Source: Labilithrix sp.
Lineage (GTDB): Bacteria; Myxococcota_A; Polyangia; Polyangiales; Polyangiaceae
Assembly (NCBI GenBank): GCA_019637195.1
Contig: JAHBWA010000034.1
Location: forward strand, 1 to 64,000
Direction: 5' to 3'
Length of the DNA stretch: 64,000 bases
This document shows, piece after piece, positions 56,292-64,000 of the stretch. Both the position numbers and the translations under genes were made by a program. Position 1 is the stretch's first letter. Every line of letters begins with the position of its first letter. The notes below the pieces were generated by a model. It was not told the origin of the DNA. It did no database searches and was given only the letters and a program-made list of their open reading frames with translations.

Positions 56292-57320
56292 GTGTTAGAC
56301 CTCGGGCTCCTGATCGAGCGCACGCGCCGCGACGGCCAGCCCGTGTTCGTCTACGGCGTCTCGTACGGGACGTACTGGGCGAACCGCTACCTCCAGCTCT
56401 TTCCGGGGCAGGCCAACGGCGTCGTGCTGGACTCGATCGCGGCGCCGGGGACGAGCCTCGCCCGCCAGGACGAGGACGCGAACGAGGCCGCTCGCGATCT
56501 CCTCGCGCTCTGCGCGAAGGACGCCGGCTGCGCCGGCAAGCTCGGCGAAGACCCGTGGGCGAAGGCGCTCGCCCTCGTGACGAAGCTCGGCTCCGGCCAT
56601 TGCCCCGAGGCCACGCCTCCTCCCGGCTTCACGATGCACGAGGCGGTGCGCCTCGCGTTCGGGACGATGCTCATGCAGCCGCACCTCCGCGGCTACATCC
56701 CGGCGGCGATCCATCGGCTCGATCGATGTGCCGCGAACGACGTCGTCGCGCTGCGGACGTTCTTCGGGGCGCTCTATGGTGGTGGCGGCGGTGGCGGCGG
56801 CGGCGAGATGCTGAAGAGCTGGGGCTTCGTCCTCTCGTACAACATCGTCTTCTCGGAGATGTGGGAGACCCCCCCACCATCGAGGGAGGCGCTCTCGGCC
56901 ATCCGCGAGGGCGCGGTCGCCTCGCGCGAGATCACCGCCGGCTTGCCCGAGCTGTTCGCGATGTGGCCGCGGTACGTCGAGCCGCGCGCGGGTTCGCTCG
57001 CGGTCACCGACACGCCGATGCTCATGCTCGCGGGCGGGCTCGATCCCGCCACGTTGCTCCGCAAGCAGACGCCGGCGCGCGATCACTTCCGCGGACCGCA
57101 CCAACACTTCATCGAGATCCCGTCGGCGACGCACACGGTCATCGCCTCGTCCACGACGAGCCAGAACCGGAGCTGCGGGACGACGATCATGATGAGCTTC
57201 CTCGAGGACCCGACCGGTACGCCGGACACGAGCTGCCTCGCTGACGTCGTGCCGCTCGACTTCGCCGGCGACGCGGCCACGACCAACGCGCTCTTCGGGA
57301 CCAGCGATCCCTGGGACTGA
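56292..57320 (+). pseudogene. 5'-truncated TAP-type alpha/beta hydrolase
   Basis: The sequence begins abruptly just after the regulator stop with VLDLGLLIERTRRDGQPVF, then nucleophile motif YGVSYGTYWANRYLQ, Cys-containing lid ALCAKDAGCAGKL, acid LMLAGGLDPATLL and histidine PSATHTV. All three triad elements survive. The signal peptide and the first 100-200 residues, with the oxyanion HGGPG region expected in tripeptidyl-aminopeptidase-like hydrolases, are missing. The frame continues upstream only as antisense-like Arg/Ser sequence from 56181. A run of nine Gly lies near 56780. Most likely a remnant joined here by deletion; translation from GTG 56292 would be unlikely to give an active enzyme. 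Confidence 0.75.
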
Positions 57321-57454
57321 GGACGGTGCGCCGGCGGCCGCCGACGCGGAAGCGCGGACTCATCCTGCGCTCCCCGGGGTCGAATCGAGCCGCTAGACTC
57401 TGCCGGGGCCGGCTGTCCTGTCGCGCGTCGCGCTGCGGATATCGGAGCCCCGCC

Positions 57455-58264
57455 ATGACTTTCCGCATCCTGTCCCTCAACACCGGCGGCGGCCGCGTGC
57501 ACCGGCCGCTGGTGGACTATCTGGCCGGCTGCGGAGCCGACCTCCTGTGCCTGCAGGAGATGGTGCACACGCCGGTGGCGCGGAGCGACTGGCTCACCTA
57601 CCGCGGCCACGGGCCGGAGCTGCAGCAGCGGGCGAACCTGCACCGCGAGGTGGCCGCGCTGCTGCCGCGCCATCAGGCCCGGTTCGCGCCGGCGGCTCGC
57701 GGACCGCTGCATGACGGCGATGCCGTCGCGTGGTCGCAGTTCGGCCTGTCGACCCTGCTCGACGACCGGCACGCGGTGCTGGCGGAGGCGATCGACTTCG
57801 TCCACGGCGCCTTCTCCGCCGACGGTTGGGGCGAGCATCCGCGCGCGCGCAACGCGCATGTGCTGCGGCTGCGGCGTGACGACAGCGGTGCCGCGCTGAC
57901 GGTCTGCCAGCTGCACGGCCTGCGCGAGGAAGCGGGGAAGGGCGACACGCCGGCCCGCATCGCGCAGGCGCATGCGCTCGTAGCGCTGATCCGGCGGGTG
58001 TGGCGCGAGAGCGAGCCGCTCGTCGTCTGCGGCGATCTCAACGTCCTGCCCGACGGCGCGACCTTCTCGATCCTCGGCGAGCTCGGTCTGGTCGATCTCG
58101 TGACGACGCGCGGCTTCACCGACACGCGCACTTCGCTCTACGCCAGGCCCGGCCGCCACGCCGACTACATGCTGGCGACGCCGGACGTGGCGGTCTCGGC
58201 GTTCGAGGTGGTGACCGAGCCGGAGGTGTCGGACCATCGGGCGCTCCTGCTCGACGTCGGTTGA
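57455..58264 (+). CDS. Endonuclease/exonuclease/phosphatase (EEP) family protein
   Basis: 269 aa from ATG 57455. EEP metal-site motifs are all present: MTFRILSLNTGG, LLCLQEM near 31, CQLHGLREEA, VVCGDLNVLPDGATF near 192 and SDHRALLLDVG at the end, so a magnesium-dependent phosphodiesterase or phosphatase is likely. It has no signal peptide. Codon use differs from its neighbours: in the first 170 or so codons CTG is the main Leu codon (about 18 to 4 over CTC by hand count), while the last 100 are CTC-rich like the host. This suggests a transferred or chimeric gene. Its 3' 94 bases are duplicated at 59.6 kb. Confidence 0.88.
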   Translation: MTFRILSLNTGGGRVHRPLVDYLAGCGADLLCLQEMVHTPVARSDWLTYRGHGPELQQRANLHREVAALLPRHQARFAPAARGPLHDGDAVAWSQFGLSTLLDDRHAVLAEAIDFVHGAFSADGWGEHPRARNAHVLRLRRDDSGAALTVCQLHGLREEAGKGDTPARIAQAHALVALIRRVWRESEPLVVCGDLNVLPDGATFSILGELGLVDLVTTRGFTDTRTSLYARPGRHADYMLATPDVAVSAFEVVTEPEVSDHRALLLDVG

Positions 58265-58312
58265 GCGGAGGCCCCGCGCTTCACCGCCGCGAGCGGACCT
58301 CGCGCGATCACT
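58171..58312. repeat. Direct repeat, copy 1: nuclease 3' end plus mltG-tail sequence
   Basis: 58171-58280 (last codons and stop of the nuclease gene plus 16 bases) matches 59591-59700 at 107 of 110 positions. Directly after it, 58287-58312 is the exact second copy of the 26 bp mltG-tail sequence. The downstream copy of the 110-mer is likewise followed by a diverged mltG-tail-like stretch, so the duplicated unit probably spanned both parts (about 140 bp). Confidence 0.92.
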
Positions 58313-58432
58313 CGAGCGTTCGCGCGGGGGCGCGGCGTCATTCAAATGCCTATTGGGTGTGTCGAATGCGCCGCGCACGATCACGTCTCACGAACTCGGG
58401 AGCTCGATGAACGAGCGCCCTTCGAGGCCACC

Positions 58433-59530
58433 ATGAAGACAGCTCCCCGCACAGCACTGTTCCTCGTCCCTCTCGTCTGCGGGGCAGGGCTCCTCGGCTC
58501 CCACGCCGACGCTCAGCCTCTTCGAAGGCCGCCTGTCAACAAGGGAGCCGTCGTGCAGAGCCAGGTGGGGCTTCGAACGAACATCGCGAACTTGAGCACG
58601 GACGTGACGAGTGGGGGGACGGCGAACGTCGCCACGAACGGATCGCTGGCGGGCGTACCGATCCTCAACGGATTCCACTTCCGCTTCAGCAACGGCGACC
58701 ACGAGTTCCAGCGGCTCTCGCTCCGGCCGACCTCCGATCAAGCTGCGAACGTCGCGTTCCGTGACCGCAAGGCAGATGACCGGTACAAGGCCCAAGCGAC
58801 GTGGATCACGTTGAACGGCGGCGGCGTCAAAGGCGAGGTGGCGTCGAGATCGCCGTTTGCGGCGCAGTCGGGGCCCAACGCCAGCTCGACCCAAGGTAGC
58901 TACTTCGTTCCGCTTCCGACGACTCGGCCTCCGAACCACCGCCTGGTCTTGTCGGGCTTCGAGTTCCGCTTTCCGGACGGCAAGGATTTCGGCATTCGCA
59001 TGATCGGGCTGTGGCTCGACGAGGCCACCAACTCCGCCCGCGTGACGTTCACGGACAGCAAGATCAGTCCGCTGCTCGGAGACGGCGGACCGGCCATGAC
59101 CGATGCGAAGAAGGGGCCGATCCTTCCGTCGACGGATCTCGACGCCTGCTCCAACAAGATCGCCTCGGACAAGGGCGGCTCGCTGTTCTCGAAGGACGGG
59201 TACACGAGCCACGACGCGCAGTCGTGCGTCCGCATCCAGTACGCGTGGATCCCGGACGCCGCCGTCGCAGGCCAGCAGGCCTTCTCCGGGACGCAGCGTA
59301 TGCCCGACTCCGGCGCACAGTTTCCCGCGCGCGCGGGGCTCCAGGGCTTCGAGTTCCGCTACGACAGCGGGGCCGAGCACAACCTGCTCACGATCGGTGT
59401 CATGCCGCCGCTGCCTGGCGCCGCGACCCGTACGGTCTCGGGCGTTCCGGCAAACGAGCTCATTCAGTTTCAGGACAAGAACCGTGACGACGCCATCAAG
59501 TGGGCGGCAAAGATGCTCATCATCCGGTGA
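58433..59530 (+). CDS. Secreted protein with three internal repeats, function unknown
   Basis: 365 aa from ATG 58433, with a signal peptide (MKTAPRTALFLVPLVCGAG) cleaved probably after ADA. The mature part has three similar units marked by GFHFRFSNGDHEFQRLSL, GFEFRFPDGKDFGIRMIGLW and GFEFRYDSGAEHNLLTIGVM. Each is followed by a strand with VAFRDRKADD, VTFTDSKIS or IQFQDKNRDD. This looks like a beta-sandwich repeated three times, perhaps a binding module. Base composition is visibly less GC-rich than its neighbours. The gene lies exactly between two copies of the 3' end of the nuclease gene. Confidence 0.85.
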   Translation: MKTAPRTALFLVPLVCGAGLLGSHADAQPLRRPPVNKGAVVQSQVGLRTNIANLSTDVTSGGTANVATNGSLAGVPILNGFHFRFSNGDHEFQRLSLRPTSDQAANVAFRDRKADDRYKAQATWITLNGGGVKGEVASRSPFAAQSGPNASSTQGSYFVPLPTTRPPNHRLVLSGFEFRFPDGKDFGIRMIGLWLDEATNSARVTFTDSKISPLLGDGGPAMTDAKKGPILPSTDLDACSNKIASDKGGSLFSKDGYTSHDAQSCVRIQYAWIPDAAVAGQQAFSGTQRMPDSGAQFPARAGLQGFEFRYDSGAEHNLLTIGVMPPLPGAATRTVSGVPANELIQFQDKNRDDAIKWAAKMLIIR

Positions 59531-59590
59531 TGGGGGGCCGCCGAACGTCGAGGCCGCGGCGTCGTTCGGTGAGCGAGCCGTAGCCGGCAA

Positions 59591-59740
59591 GCTGGCGACG
59601 CCGGACGTGGCGGTCTCGGCGTTCGAGGTGGTGACCGAGCCGGAGGTGTCGGACCATCGGGCGCTGCTGCTCGAGGTCGGTTGAGCGGAGGCACCGCGCT
59701 GCATCACCGCGAGCGGACCGCGCACGAGCGCTGAGGGCGG
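59591..59740. repeat. Direct repeat, copy 2: orphan nuclease 3' end
   Basis: 59591-59700 repeats 58171-58280 with three mismatches, including the stop codon TTGAGCGGAGG context. No upstream nuclease sequence accompanies it: homology stops sharply at GCTGGCGACG. It is followed by CCGCGAGCGGACC (59707), matching the mltG tail for 13 bases before diverging. It is an orphan gene fragment, not a gene. Confidence 0.92.
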
Positions 59741-59813
59741 CGCGGCGCTCGCGCGCGGCCGCGGAGCCGTTTCGCCGGCCCGGCGGCCGTCGAAATGGAG
59801 TAAGCACAGCGGG

Positions 59814-60881
59814 ATGACCCACGTGCTCGCAGGAGACATCGGGGGAACGCGCGCGCGCTTCGCCGTGTTCGACGTCTCGAAGGCCCCGCGCCTCGTCCAC
59901 CAGGATGCGCTCGAGAGCCGCTCCTTCAAGTCCTTCGAACGCGCGCTCGAGGCGTTCCTGGCGGACGTGCCCAAGTCCGCCGGCAAGGTCCGCATCGCGG
60001 CCGCGAGCTTCGGCATCGCCGGTCCCGTCGTCGACCAGCGCGTGAGGACGACGAACCTCCCGTGGAAGATCGACGCGCGGTCGGTCGCGCGCGCGTTCTC
60101 GGTGCCGTCGGTGACCCTGCTGAACGATCTCGTCGCGGTGGGCCTCGGCGCCATCGCGTCGCCCGCGAGCCAGCTCGCCGTCCTCCACCGCGGCCGCCCG
60201 AAGAAGGAGGGCGGCAACCTCGCGGTCATCGCGGCGGGGACGGGCCTCGGGGAGGCGGCGTTCATCTGGGACGGCGCCGAGCACATCGCGTGCGCCACCG
60301 AGGGCTCGCACGTCGACTTCGCCCCGCGGAACGAGGTCGAGGACGCGCTGCTCCTCTCGCTCCGCAAGGAGCACGGGCGCGTGAGCTACGAGCGCATCGC
60401 TTCCGGATCGACGCTCTCGCGGGTCTACGACTTCTTCGCGCGCGAGCGGCGCGTGAAGGAGACGAAGGCCGCCGCCGCGTTCCTCGCGGCCGCCGACGAT
60501 CCGAACGCCGCCGTCGTCGACCTCGCCGAGAGCGGGCGGAGCGAGGCCGCGATGCGCGCGGTCGATCTCTGGGCGAGCGTCTACGGCTCGGAGGCGGGGA
60601 ACCTCGCGCTCAAGTGCCTCGCCACCGCGGGCGTCTACGTCTGCGGCGGCGTCTCGGCGCGGCTCGCGAAGATCCTCGCCAAGGGCCTGCCGGGCCGGAA
60701 GAAGAAGGGACCGAGCCCGTTCGTCGAGGCCTTCCTCGACAAGGGGCGCATGCGCCCGCTGCTCGAGGCGATCCCGGTCGCCGTGTGCCTCGAGCCGCAA
60801 GCGGGGCTCCTCGGCGCGGTGACGCACGCCGCGAGCAACGCCGCGGCCGCGGCGCCGTCCGGTCGCCGGACGAAGCGCTGA
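59814..60881 (+). CDS. glk: Glucokinase
   Basis: 355 aa of the bacterial Glk (ROK-unrelated) type. ATP phosphate motif LAGDIGGTRARFAVFD at the N-terminus, FGIAGPVVDQRV, LLNDLVAVGLG, GTGLGEAAFIWDG, the sugar-binding EGSHVDFAPRN, and VCGGVSARLAKIL near 280. It phosphorylates glucose to glucose-6-phosphate in the cytoplasm. It lies two genes before transketolase, so central sugar metabolism clusters loosely here. The C-terminal tail is Ala/Arg-rich and the stop lies at the edge of a 36 bp tandem repeat. Confidence 0.94.
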   Translation: MTHVLAGDIGGTRARFAVFDVSKAPRLVHQDALESRSFKSFERALEAFLADVPKSAGKVRIAAASFGIAGPVVDQRVRTTNLPWKIDARSVARAFSVPSVTLLNDLVAVGLGAIASPASQLAVLHRGRPKKEGGNLAVIAAGTGLGEAAFIWDGAEHIACATEGSHVDFAPRNEVEDALLLSLRKEHGRVSYERIASGSTLSRVYDFFARERRVKETKAAAAFLAAADDPNAAVVDLAESGRSEAAMRAVDLWASVYGSEAGNLALKCLATAGVYVCGGVSARLAKILAKGLPGRKKKGPSPFVEAFLDKGRMRPLLEAIPVAVCLEPQAGLLGAVTHAASNAAAAAPSGRRTKR

Positions 60882-60985
60882 GCGTGGCGGCGCGCCATGT
60901 CCGTCCGAGCGGGCTGCGCGTGGCGGCGCGCCATGTCCGTCCGAGCGGGCTGCGCGTGGCGCGCCATGTCCGTCCGGGCGGGCGT
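60879..60985. repeat. 36 bp tandem repeat starting at the glucokinase stop
   Basis: Three units share CGTGGCGGCGCGCCATGTCC and GTCCGAGCGGGC; CCATGTCCGTCC starts at 60895, 60931 and 60964, so spacing is 36 then 33 bp (a 3 bp deletion in the last unit). The first unit begins at the gene's TGA, matching TGC in the later ones. A short frame through it repeats MSVRAGCAWR but has no support as a gene. Confidence 0.88.
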
Positions 60986-61150
60986 GAAGCGAGCTTCACG
61001 GTGCCCGTCGCTCGCCTGGCGCGCTCCACCCGCGGCGCCGTCGCGCCGTCCGCGGAGGCGCAGCGAGGGACGCACGCTCAGCGCCGCGAGTCACCGGCCG
61101 GCTCGCGCGCGGCGCGAGAGGCACGGCGATTGCTCGACGTCCGGCCTCGC

Positions 61151-62026
61151 ATGCCCCTTCGCTTCGCTTCCTTCGTCGCCTTCCTCCTCTTGCTCGCGTC
61201 CACCGGTTGCTCGACGACGCTCTCGACGCTGCAGCCCGCCGAGCCGATGCGGCCCGGGCACGTCCAGGCGCAGGCCGCGCTCAACGTCAACGTCCCGGCG
61301 TCGCGGATCATCGACGCCGTCGACGTCGTCGGGACGCTCGGCGATCGCTACGCGTCGGACCCGAGCTACCGCCCGTCCGCCGAGGAGCAGCGCCGCGCGC
61401 TCGCGGCGGGCGTCGGCCTCGGCCTGAGCTCACCCGGCGTCAACCCCGACTTCATGCTGCGGATGGGCGTCGTGAAGAACCTCGACGTCGGCCTCCGCTG
61501 GTCCGGCCTCGCGGCGCACGCCGACGGCAAGTACCGCTTCCTGGCGACGCGCGAGCCGTCGGAGGAAGAAGAGAAGGCCGAGTCCGGGAAGATCGGCAAC
61601 GGACCGGATCGGGGCTTCCAGGGCGCCGTGTCGATCGGCGTGTCGAAGGCGCTCTACAACGGCTTCGTCTTCGACGCGCTCGACTTCCTCGAGGTCGGCG
61701 ACTACTCGCGCTGGAACGTCGAGGTGCCGGTCATCTTCGGCTCGCGCCTCGCCGACTTCGGGCACGTCTGGTTCGGCCCGAAGTACGTCTTTTCGACCTA
61801 CTCCGTCGACGCCTCGCTGAAGAACGTCGGCGTCGTCCCCGACACGAGCGGGACGATCCACCACCTCGGCGCGTTCGCCGGCGCCGGCGTCGGCTACAAG
61901 GTCGTCTTCGTCTTCCTCGAGCTCAGCGTGATGAAGATGTTCGCCGAGCCGGAGGTCTTCGGTCAGCGGACGGACCTCGGCGGCATCATCGTGGTGCCGG
62001 CCGGCGGGCTCATGCTGCGGCTCTGA
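61151..62026 (+). CDS. Outer-membrane-associated lipoprotein, probable beta-barrel
   Basis: 291 aa from ATG 61151. The signal MPLRFASFVAFLLLLASTGC is a lipobox. After CSTTLSTLQPAEPMRPG the sequence is a run of amphipathic strands (HVQAQAALNVNVPASRI, FMLRMGVVKNLDVGLRWSGL, GFQGAVSIGVSKALYNGF, HHLGAFAGAGVGYKVVF, GGIIVVPAGGLMLRL) with an aromatic or Leu terminal residue, as in small outer-membrane barrels. The role is unknown. It lies 127 bases before transketolase, with no sign of coupling. Confidence 0.75.
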   Translation: MPLRFASFVAFLLLLASTGCSTTLSTLQPAEPMRPGHVQAQAALNVNVPASRIIDAVDVVGTLGDRYASDPSYRPSAEEQRRALAAGVGLGLSSPGVNPDFMLRMGVVKNLDVGLRWSGLAAHADGKYRFLATREPSEEEEKAESGKIGNGPDRGFQGAVSIGVSKALYNGFVFDALDFLEVGDYSRWNVEVPVIFGSRLADFGHVWFGPKYVFSTYSVDASLKNVGVVPDTSGTIHHLGAFAGAGVGYKVVFVFLELSVMKMFAEPEVFGQRTDLGGIIVVPAGGLMLRL

Positions 62027-62153
62027 TTCGCGTCGCGCGCGGCCTGGCCGTAGACGTCCGGGGCTGCCGTGGTAGCGTGCGCGCCCCGGCTGCCCTCACG
62101 CCACGAGGGAGCGCGGCCTCAGCGCCCCGGCCGGAACGGAGGAGACGAAGACA

Positions 62154-64000
62154 ATGGCGCGCGAATATTCCCCGAAGCAGGTCGAGCTCGCGGTGAACAC
62201 GATCAAGACCCTCTCGATCGACGGGGTCGAGAAGGCGAACAGTGGTCATCCGGGGACGCCGATGGGGCTCGCGAACATCGCCTTCGAGCTGATGACGCGC
62301 TACCTCCGCTACGATCCGAAGGATCCGGGCTGGCTCGGGCGCGACCGCTTCGTCCTCTCGGCGGGCCACGCGTCGATGCTCGTCTACTCGATGCTCCACC
62401 TCGCGGGGTACGACCTCCCGATGTCCGAGCTCCAGAGCTTCCGCCAGTGGGGGAGCAAGACGCCCGGGCACCCCGAGCACACCCACACGCCGGGCGTCGA
62501 GACGACGACCGGACCGCTCGGGCAGGGCGTCGGCAACGCCATCGGCTTCGCCCTCGCCGCCAAGCTCAAGGCCGCGCGCTTCGGCGGCGCGTTCGACGCG
62601 ATCCGCACCTTCGCGATCTGCTCCGACGGCGACGTCATGGAGGGCGTGAGCGCCGAGGCGTCGAGCTTCGCCGGCCACGTCGGGCTCTCGAACCTCGTCG
62701 TCATCTACGACGACAACCACATCACCATCGAGGGCGAGACGAACCTCGCGTTCAGCGAGGACGTCGGCAAGCGCTACGAGGCCTACGGCTGGTTCGTCCA
62801 GCACGTCGACGGCCACGACCACGCGCAGATCCGGAGCGCCCTCGACAAGGCGGTCGCGCAGAAGGAGAAGCCCTCGTTCATCGTCGCGCGCACGCACATC
62901 GCGAACGGCGCGCCGAACGCGCGCGACACCGCCGAGGCGCACGGCGCGCCGCTCGGCAAGGACGAGATCGCCCTCGTCAAGAAGGCGATGGGCTGGGACC
63001 CCGCCAAGACCTTCGTCGTGCCGGAGGAGGTCTACGCCCTCTTCCGCGAGCGCGCGGCCGACAACGTCAAGGACAAGCAGCGCTGGGAGAGCGAGCTCTC
63101 CGACTGGCGCAAGGCCCACGCGGACGCCGCGCAGGCGCTCGACAAGCTCGAGGCGCGCCACGTCCCCGCCGATCTCTACGAAGCGCTGCTCAAGGTCCTC
63201 CCCGAGAAGGAGGACGCGACGCGCAACCTCTCCAACGTGCTCCAGCAGACGGTCGCGGAGAAGGTCCCGTCGCTCATCGGCGGCTCCGCCGATCTCGCCC
63301 CGTCGACCAAGACGCTGATCAAGAAGAGCGGCAGCGTCGGCCCGAAGAGCTTCGAGGGACGGAACCTCCACTTCGGGATCCGCGAGCACGGCATGGGCTC
63401 GGTCTGCAACGGGCTCGCGCTCTCGGGCGGGATCATCCCGTACGGCGCGACCTTCCTCGTCTTCAGCGACTACATGCGCCCGTCGATCCGCCTCTCGGCG
63501 CTCGGCGAGATGCAGTGCATCTGGATCTTCACGCACGACTCGATCTTCCTCGGCGAGGACGGGCCGACCCACCAGCCGATCGAGCAGCTCTGGGCGCTCC
63601 GGGAGATCCCGAACCTCGCGGTCGTCCGCCCGGCCGACGCCCTCGAGACGGCCGCCGCATGGAGCGTCGCGCTCTCGCGCCGGAGCGCGCCCACCGCCTT
63701 CGCGCTCACGCGCCAGAAGGTGCCCGCGCTGAAGCGCGACGAGGGCTGGGACCCGAAGGACGCGCTGCGCGGCGCGTACGTCGCGCAGGAAGCGACGGGC
63801 GGCAAGCCCGACGTCGTCATCATCGCGACGGGCAGCGAGGTCCAGCTCGCCGTCGGCGCGCGCGAGCGGCTCGAGAAGGCCGGGAAGAAGGTGCGCGTCG
63901 TCAGCGCGCCGTGCCTCGAGGTCTTCGAGAAGGAAGACGCGGCCTACCGCGACTCCGTCATCCCGCCCGGATCGCGCCGCGTCTCGATCGAGGCCGGCAT
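62154..64000 (+). CDS. tkt: Transketolase, 3' end beyond the window
   Basis: The first 615 codons are present; the full enzyme is usually about 660 aa. The start ATG 62154 follows a strong GGAGGAG at 62138-62144. TPP-enzyme motifs: KANSGHPGTPMGLA, GPLGQGVGNAIG, ICSDGDVMEGVSAEA with YDDN as the metal/TPP site, LHFGIREHGMG with the catalytic Glu, FLVFSDYMRPSIRLSA, and HDSIFLGEDGPTHQP. It transfers two-carbon units in the pentose phosphate pathway or Calvin-type cycles. Truncated only by the window edge. Confidence 0.96.
   Translation, partial: MAREYSPKQVELAVNTIKTLSIDGVEKANSGHPGTPMGLANIAFELMTRYLRYDPKDPGWLGRDRFVLSAGHASMLVYSMLHLAGYDLPMSELQSFRQWGSKTPGHPEHTHTPGVETTTGPLGQGVGNAIGFALAAKLKAARFGGAFDAIRTFAICSDGDVMEGVSAEASSFAGHVGLSNLVVIYDDNHITIEGETNLAFSEDVGKRYEAYGWFVQHVDGHDHAQIRSALDKAVAQKEKPSFIVARTHIANGAPNARDTAEAHGAPLGKDEIALVKKAMGWDPAKTFVVPEEVYALFRERAADNVKDKQRWESELSDWRKAHADAAQALDKLEARHVPADLYEALLKVLPEKEDATRNLSNVLQQTVAEKVPSLIGGSADLAPSTKTLIKKSGSVGPKSFEGRNLHFGIREHGMGSVCNGLALSGGIIPYGATFLVFSDYMRPSIRLSALGEMQCIWIFTHDSIFLGEDGPTHQPIEQLWALREIPNLAVVRPADALETAAAWSVALSRRSAPTAFALTRQKVPALKRDEGWDPKDALRGAYVAQEATGGKPDVVIIATGSEVQLAVGARERLEKAGKKVRVVSAPCLEVFEKEDAAYRDSVIPPGSRRVSIEAG

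Noticed and set aside
58171..59740. Insertion sequence
   Set aside because: There is no transposase, no terminal inverted repeats and no short target duplication; the direct repeats are gene-derived and about 110-140 bp.
60897..61427. Small protein with MSVRAGCAWR repeats
   Set aside because: The repetition comes from the non-coding 36 bp tandem repeat, and the frame then runs as a shadow of the outer-membrane lipoprotein gene.

Overview
The window comes from a very GC-rich bacterium whose Leu, Val and Ala codons end almost always in C or G. The gene content points to Myxococcota, probably the Polyangiales. It has Ser/Thr kinases beginning directly at the kinase fold, an FHA-plus-sigma54 activator, RCC1-repeat lipoproteins, many Cys-rich lipoproteins with Asp/Gly/Ala linkers, orphan hybrid histidine kinases and a large NB-ARC/TPR regulator. 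This is inference from family knowledge; no rRNA or tRNA gene was recognised.

Layout: 0-3 kb holds a 43-45 bp tandem array, a transmembrane Ser/Thr kinase and a pseudokinase. 3.1-9.7 kb is an electron-transfer locus: a multihaem cytochrome c, a cyclic-nucleotide-domain/ferredoxin/membrane protein, and a haem-ferredoxin-flavin oxidoreductase. Its first 2.5 kb is riddled with frameshifts that stop abruptly inside one gene. 9.8-22.4 kb carries exported proteins (VWA, RCC1, Cys-rich, HExxH peptidase-like, SUMF1-fold), an FHA/sigma54 activator, a PaiB-like protein and a YprB-like exonuclease. 22.7-26.2 kb is leuS-lptE. 26.4-39.4 kb carries two hybrid kinases, an FHA protein, a dicarboxylate-type symporter, a lipoprotein under two palindromes, a DUF2089/membrane/hydrolase operon and a DUF72 protein. 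39.5-44.1 kb holds Cys-rich lipoproteins and an lnt/parvulin/FKBP cluster. 44.2-54.3 kb has a receiver-kinase, a cysteine desulfurase, a frameshifted RCC1 lipoprotein, hisS coupled to a surface protein, and ruvX-mltG. 54.3-59.8 kb is a mosaic zone: a broken NB-ARC regulator, a 5'-truncated hydrolase, an EEP nuclease of atypical codon use and a secreted repeat protein, bounded by copies of the mltG tail and of the nuclease 3' end. 59.8-64 kb has glucokinase, an outer-membrane-type protein and transketolase, cut by the window edge.

Two threads cross the window. Stop codons overlap the next start as GTGA or ATGA at six junctions, indicating translational coupling. Short duplications sit on gene stop codons at several places, which is unusual and is reported separately. 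The most notable regions are the cyclic-nucleotide-linked redox locus and the repeat-bounded mosaic island downstream of mltG. In both, assembly error must be excluded first.
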